The position numbers and the translations under genes were made by a program. The notes beneath the pieces were generated by a model, which was not told the origin of the DNA, searched no databases, and saw only the letters and a program-made list of their open reading frames with translations. 64,000 nt of DNA, from NCBI GenBank assembly GCA_023935145.1, contig CM043698.1, forward strand, positions 72,130,501 to 72,194,500. Reading direction: 5' to 3'. This DNA is from Bretschneidera sinensis. Lineage: Eukaryota > Streptophyta > Magnoliopsida > Brassicales > Akaniaceae. The stretch's first letter is position 1. Every line of letters starts with the position of its first letter. Positions 59,956 through 64,000 of this stretch are shown in pieces.

Positions 59956-60210
59956 AAAAGCTTCTAGAAGAACTATCTTCTAGGAACGAATTTTATTAAC
60001 CAATACTTGCAATTCATAGACTTGCTAAAGTACTAGTTTATTATCAACCATAAGAAATTCAAAGTACTTGAAAATTAAATATTTGTTTGTACTTTCTTCC
60101 TCAGCCTTGTACTTGAATTCCAATTGATTTTATATATTTTTTGGATACTTGATTTCAGTGAACAAGTTGTAGAGACAATCCGACAATGTGTTTAAAATAT
60201 GTCTTTGGCA

Positions 60211-63200
60211 CAATAACTCATCTTCCTCTCCAAACAAACCTTTTTGACATCCTCTGCATTAGGTTGAGTTCTATCAACACTTGGTTGCAATCAACTACCT
60301 ATATCTATTTTCCGACAAAAAATGTGAATACAAACACAATAATTCCCAAAAGGACATCACATGCCTCTCACATAATTATTTTTTCCCTCCAAGTTGGCGC
60401 TAAAAATGCTAAACCGTACATGTGCCATAGGTCTGCCCTAATCCTCAAATAAGATCCCCAAATCCCTAAAATTTCACATGCAAACCCAGCCTTAAGAAGC
60501 ATAGGAGAAGATTTTTGTGCATGGAAAGAGAGATGTGAGACACCAGATTTCCTTCGATCATGATTATATATTTATATTGTCATACAGGTAAGAATACAGG
60601 AGGGATTATAATCTAGGGGGCGTTGAACCTGGATGGGATTTGGGTTTCTTTCCTACAATCTTCTTCATGGATTGGTTGAATTGTTTATTCACTCATAAGA
60701 ATTAATATTTAATTTGAGAAACGTGTGGACCATCCACGGTGAGGAGCCAAAAGGGAAGGTGGTGACTGAGTTTGGGTATTACTCTTTTGCATATATAATT
60801 GATTCTTTTTTCCTTTTCTTTCTATTTTTTTTATCTATTGTTTCTTTTTCTTTTTTACCTTTTATTTTATCGTTCTTTCTCTACAGGTGATTGGAGTTGA
60901 AGTTGAAGAATTTTGAGAAGGAAATATTTTTCTTGTTATTTGATTTCCCTTATTCAAGGTGCATGGAGAATTGGATTGAATAAGCCCAAAATTTTTGACG
61001 AAAACTCTGAAGCTCTCCTAACATGTGCACGGCTATTGACACATAGAAAAGACATTATGATTATTTTCAAAATTAAAAATGTAATGTGAGAGACATGTGA
61101 TGTTCTTTTAAAAATTGTTTGTATTTCCGTTTATTATTTTGATAAAAAAATTATTATAAATAATTGATTGTAATTAATTCATAATCCAAAGAATTGTGAC
61201 GTTAAATTAATAATTTAAGAAATTAAGTGCAATGGAATAATAGTTTAAGCATTTTTTATGGTGCAATAAACTCAATTATTAATCATAAACAAATTAAAAT
61301 GAAAATCTATGATTGATGTGAGGTGGATGCATGATGCATCTTCTATGTGAGTCTCCATTTAAAAACATCAAGGAAAAGGAAAACGATATTGTCTATTTTA
61401 TTCGCCCTTGTTGTCAGAATGTTAAGAATCTTTTAACTTTCCCAAGAAATTCTCTCCTAGAAAAAACTAAACAGACCTTGCTACAAAAATTGTTCTATTA
61501 CCATATACAGGACAAACAGGGCACAAATAAATTAACAGTCTCCCTCCAAGCTTCTTTATTCCTTATAGGTATATCACAACAAGAGGAAAAGAGAAATGTT
61601 GAGAAATATCAACTCCACCAGATAAAGATGAACCGTCATCCATCCATAAAGAATCGTTACTCTTAAAATTAACACCAGACAGATGAGAAGACACCCTTTT
61701 ACCTGGCGCAGAGGAGACACCACAGACTTCTAAATCCCCCGAATTCAAATAATTTTCATATTTTTCTTCTTTCTCTTAGACAGAAGCTTAATGTCAAATG
61801 GTCCTTCATTTGATGTCACTCTTCCTTTGCGAACACAATTATTCTTATTCATCTATTCCTGCGATAGAATTTTACAGCAATTGCTGAAAAATTGATCACC
61901 CACATTTTCCTCCTGAACAGGTTTTATATCATCATCTGCGCACAGATCGATTTTTGACTGATCGACAGGATAGTCATTTTGTGTTGAAGGAGCCAAATGA
62001 CACTCGAACCCCACTTAAATCTTCGATGATGGCTGCCTCATCACTGATTCTTCTTCGATAGACCCAAATAAAATCCAGAAAGTAAGCTCCATTTGAAAAA
62101 CCCACATTTAATGAGAAGTCTCTGTTGCCCAGCATTGAAAATAACCATCATTTAGCTTGGGAATAGGCATCTGTTACAACCCAGGACTCCTCTCCTGACC
62201 AACGATTTTCTCCCCCTCCAAAATTGAATTCAACTCCATCAATGACTGTAAAGAATATCGCAAAAAAATAAAGATACATACAGAGATTTGCGTGGTTCGG
62301 AAATGAAATGCCTACATCTACCGACAATGATGAAAGGGATTTAACTATGATTAAATGGAGTACAAAAGTTGCCTAGAGAAAAAACTCTCAAAACCTAATT
62401 TCCAATTCATCCAAAATTTGGCTCTGAAAACACCGAATAGGAAAAATGCAAAACCCTATTATTAGATTTGGGCCTAAAAAATTTAAGTCGTAATTAACAG
62501 ATGGTTCAACTACACCTTCTCTCTATTCACTTCTCGCGAATCAGAAGAGGATAAAATTGCAGTAGCACTCTTCCTGTAACTCATCAGAAAATCTTGAGCT
62601 GTGGAAGAATCTGATGACAAACTAAGAGTCACGAGATCCTAGCATGGGAAATTTTTTCGAACAAGATAGGTGAGAAGAATTTTGCAACAAATCCACAGTG
62701 ATATTCAAAGAATAAATCATTCCCAATCTTGACTTCTATTTGATATGTGGTTTTCCACGCTTCTATTTATGTGAAAGTTGAGACACAATCCTCAAATCAT
62801 TCCTTCATTTCCATCCTCAAATCAAAGTTGAGACACAATCCTCAAATCATTCCTTGATTTCCATCCTCAAATCAGTCCTTGCCAATGTAGCCAGGTGACC
62901 ACGAACCCCATTTCTTTAATCATTTACAGCTTGCACTGTTATATATATATATATATATTTTTTTTTTTTTGGTTTGATCTTTTGCTTATTGGTATCAGTT
63001 CTTTGATGTAATATGGGACAAGGATGGCAAACCCGTAGTTGGTTGTGTTAAGGCAAAAAGATGTTTCTCGTTTGAATCTTTCTGACTGTTGATGAGACTA
63101 GAACAGATAAATTCAATAGGTATTTAATACCTGTTTTGGCTTATGTTTAAATGTTGATGTCCATATACGGAAAACTAAAACCATCCTTATAGCTAAAGTG

Positions 63201-63879
63201 CCAATTCATGTCAGTTTTAGCTAGGAGCCCTGGAAAATTTATCAGTCAATCCCCGATGCCCTTGGTTGGGGGGCTTACACCCCTTTCGTGGGGATCCACA
63301 CTCATGTGAGACCCATGTGCCAGTATCGTCATTCTGCATGGAAGTCGGGGTTGACTCTATACCATTTATCATGGGTTGAAGTCCGACTCAAAAGACTAAG
63401 CTTAATAGGAAGACTTACTAATCCACTATATATGCTCATTCTCTTTTCTCTACTTAACCAATGTGAGATAATACACAACCATGTGTCCGTGACACTTTGC
63501 TAGGTGGTCAATTCCTACAGGAATACAGTTGAGAGGATATGCAAGAATTCAAGCCTCATGATTATGGAAATTATATGGACATAAATCCTGATATGTTGTC
63601 TACTTTCCGCATTTGCCTTTGTGACAATAATTAGTTTTACCTTATTATGTTTAGGTCTGAACATTTTGATTAGTGTTTGCCCATGCTAGGCAAACATATG
63701 TCATTTATTTTTGCTACACTTTGAATTGGATAACGTTTGATTGTATGTTTCTTCTCCTCACCTAAGAGAATATTATTCTTGGAGGTAGGGGTGCATCAAC
63801 AACTGTGTCCAATCTTGCTTCATGGAAAGTTTGATATGGACTGAGCTTTGCTCAACTAGCTTAAAGTTGTGTTTAGGAC
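60211..63879. other. No gene recognised; repeat-derived patches
   Basis: Frames at 60186-60452, 61331-61666 and 63288-63503 show no known domain and are not called. A GCGTGGTTCGGAAATGAAATG string near 62289 resembles a phrase common in plant retrotransposon-derived repeats. A (TA)n-T tract lies at 62941-62971. No RNA gene is supported. Confidence 0.4.
62774..62873. repeat. 50-bp tandem duplication
   Basis: AAAGTTGAGACACAATCCTC opens both adjacent units (62774-62823 and 62824-62873), which differ at about one base. Confidence 0.9.
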
Positions 63880-64000
63880 TGTTAACGAGCTGAGTTGAGT
63901 CCAAGGGCTCCATGATCAAGCTCGGTTTAAAATATTTAATTACGATCTAGCACAAGCTAAGCTCGAGATGAAGTTTAACTACAAAAATATTGCTCAAGCT
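63880..64000. repeat. Edge-truncated GAGCTCGAGCTT-type dispersed repeat
   Basis: Phrases such as AACGAGCTGAGTTGAGTCC and AAGCTCGGTTTAAAATATT, and AAGCTAAGCTCGAG, resemble a family of dispersed plant repeats rich in GAGCT/AAGCTCG words. It runs off the window. Confidence 0.3.

Larger units (their letters stand above)
58270..60200 (-). pseudogene. Copia gag interrupted by a solo LTR
   Basis: gag pieces on both sides of the solo LTR read through one duplicated pentamer. 59961-60200 has a UBN2-type capsid segment (FKYKAEE, YFEFLMVDNKLV). 58270-58710 has IQKHLRIEEGS and a zinc-knuckle remnant FICGKDSHFAKQC, in which the first cysteine of the usual CCHC set is not present. Lys-rich KKFKKKKSKNKKKK precedes the knuckle. 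Confidence 0.7.
56341..60210 (-). mobile_element. Minus-strand Ty1/copia relic, 3'-truncated, split by a solo LTR
   Basis: Minus-strand order: gag (60200-59961 and 58710-58270), protease, GAG-pre-integrase, integrase, then the first half of RT, which stops abruptly at ~56345. The second half of RT, RNase H and the 3' LTR are missing. The solo Athila LTR lies inside gag. No 5' LTR was identified above 60210. Confidence 0.8.

Noticed and set aside
61331..61666. 111-codon plus-strand frame
   Set aside because: No similarity recognised; no splice or promoter support.

Overview
The window is nuclear DNA of a eudicot plant. It is AT-rich, with GT-AG introns, a bacterial-type organellar aspartyl-tRNA synthetase carrying a transit peptide and 14 introns, and dense plant retrotransposons (Ty3/gypsy Athila type, two Ty1/copia elements, L1-type LINE pieces, a TRIM) plus a CACTA transposon. 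The species cannot be fixed from sequence alone.

Layout. (1) 997-4738, minus: a three-exon gene for a 1030-residue acidic, repeat-bearing membrane protein, with three mitosis-type (MSA) promoter motifs just upstream. (2) 6021-8716: six tandem ~450-bp units. (3) 9144-10842: two MITE-like elements. (4) 10953-22891, plus: the organellar AspRS gene, reconstructed as 15 exons and 669 codons. Its introns carry an intact antisense TRIM with TSD, two LINE relics, a 270-bp tandem duplication and a MITE. (5) 26220-28079: two decayed cystatin-like gene copies in tandem. (6) 29933-31470: a ~100-bp minisatellite of about 16 units. (7) 31471-39545: a decayed, 5'-truncated Athila-type gypsy body, its LTR, then a primer-binding site that belongs to a second body. 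(8) 39546-46504: a copia LTR fragment, then a decayed SIRE/Maximus-like copia with pol, an env-like ORF and a 3' LTR. (9) 46505-47965: nine ~160-bp tandem units. (10) 47980-53330, minus: a decayed CACTA transposon. (11) 54721-60210: an LTR-like block and a 3'-truncated minus-strand copia whose gag is split by a solo Athila LTR with a 5-bp TSD. (12) 60211-64000: mostly unrecognised.

Only the membrane-protein gene and AspRS look like functional genes; the rest is layered mobile DNA. The most unusual signal is that two unrelated retrotransposon families carry dense arrays of short CpG-centred palindromes directly upstream of the LTR TATA box. The copia family repeats this palindrome-array-plus-TATA design internally, ahead of its env-like ORF, which suggests a second promoter inside the element. 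Most stop codons in the decayed retroelements sit where tryptophan or glutamine codons are expected, as methylcytosine deamination would produce.
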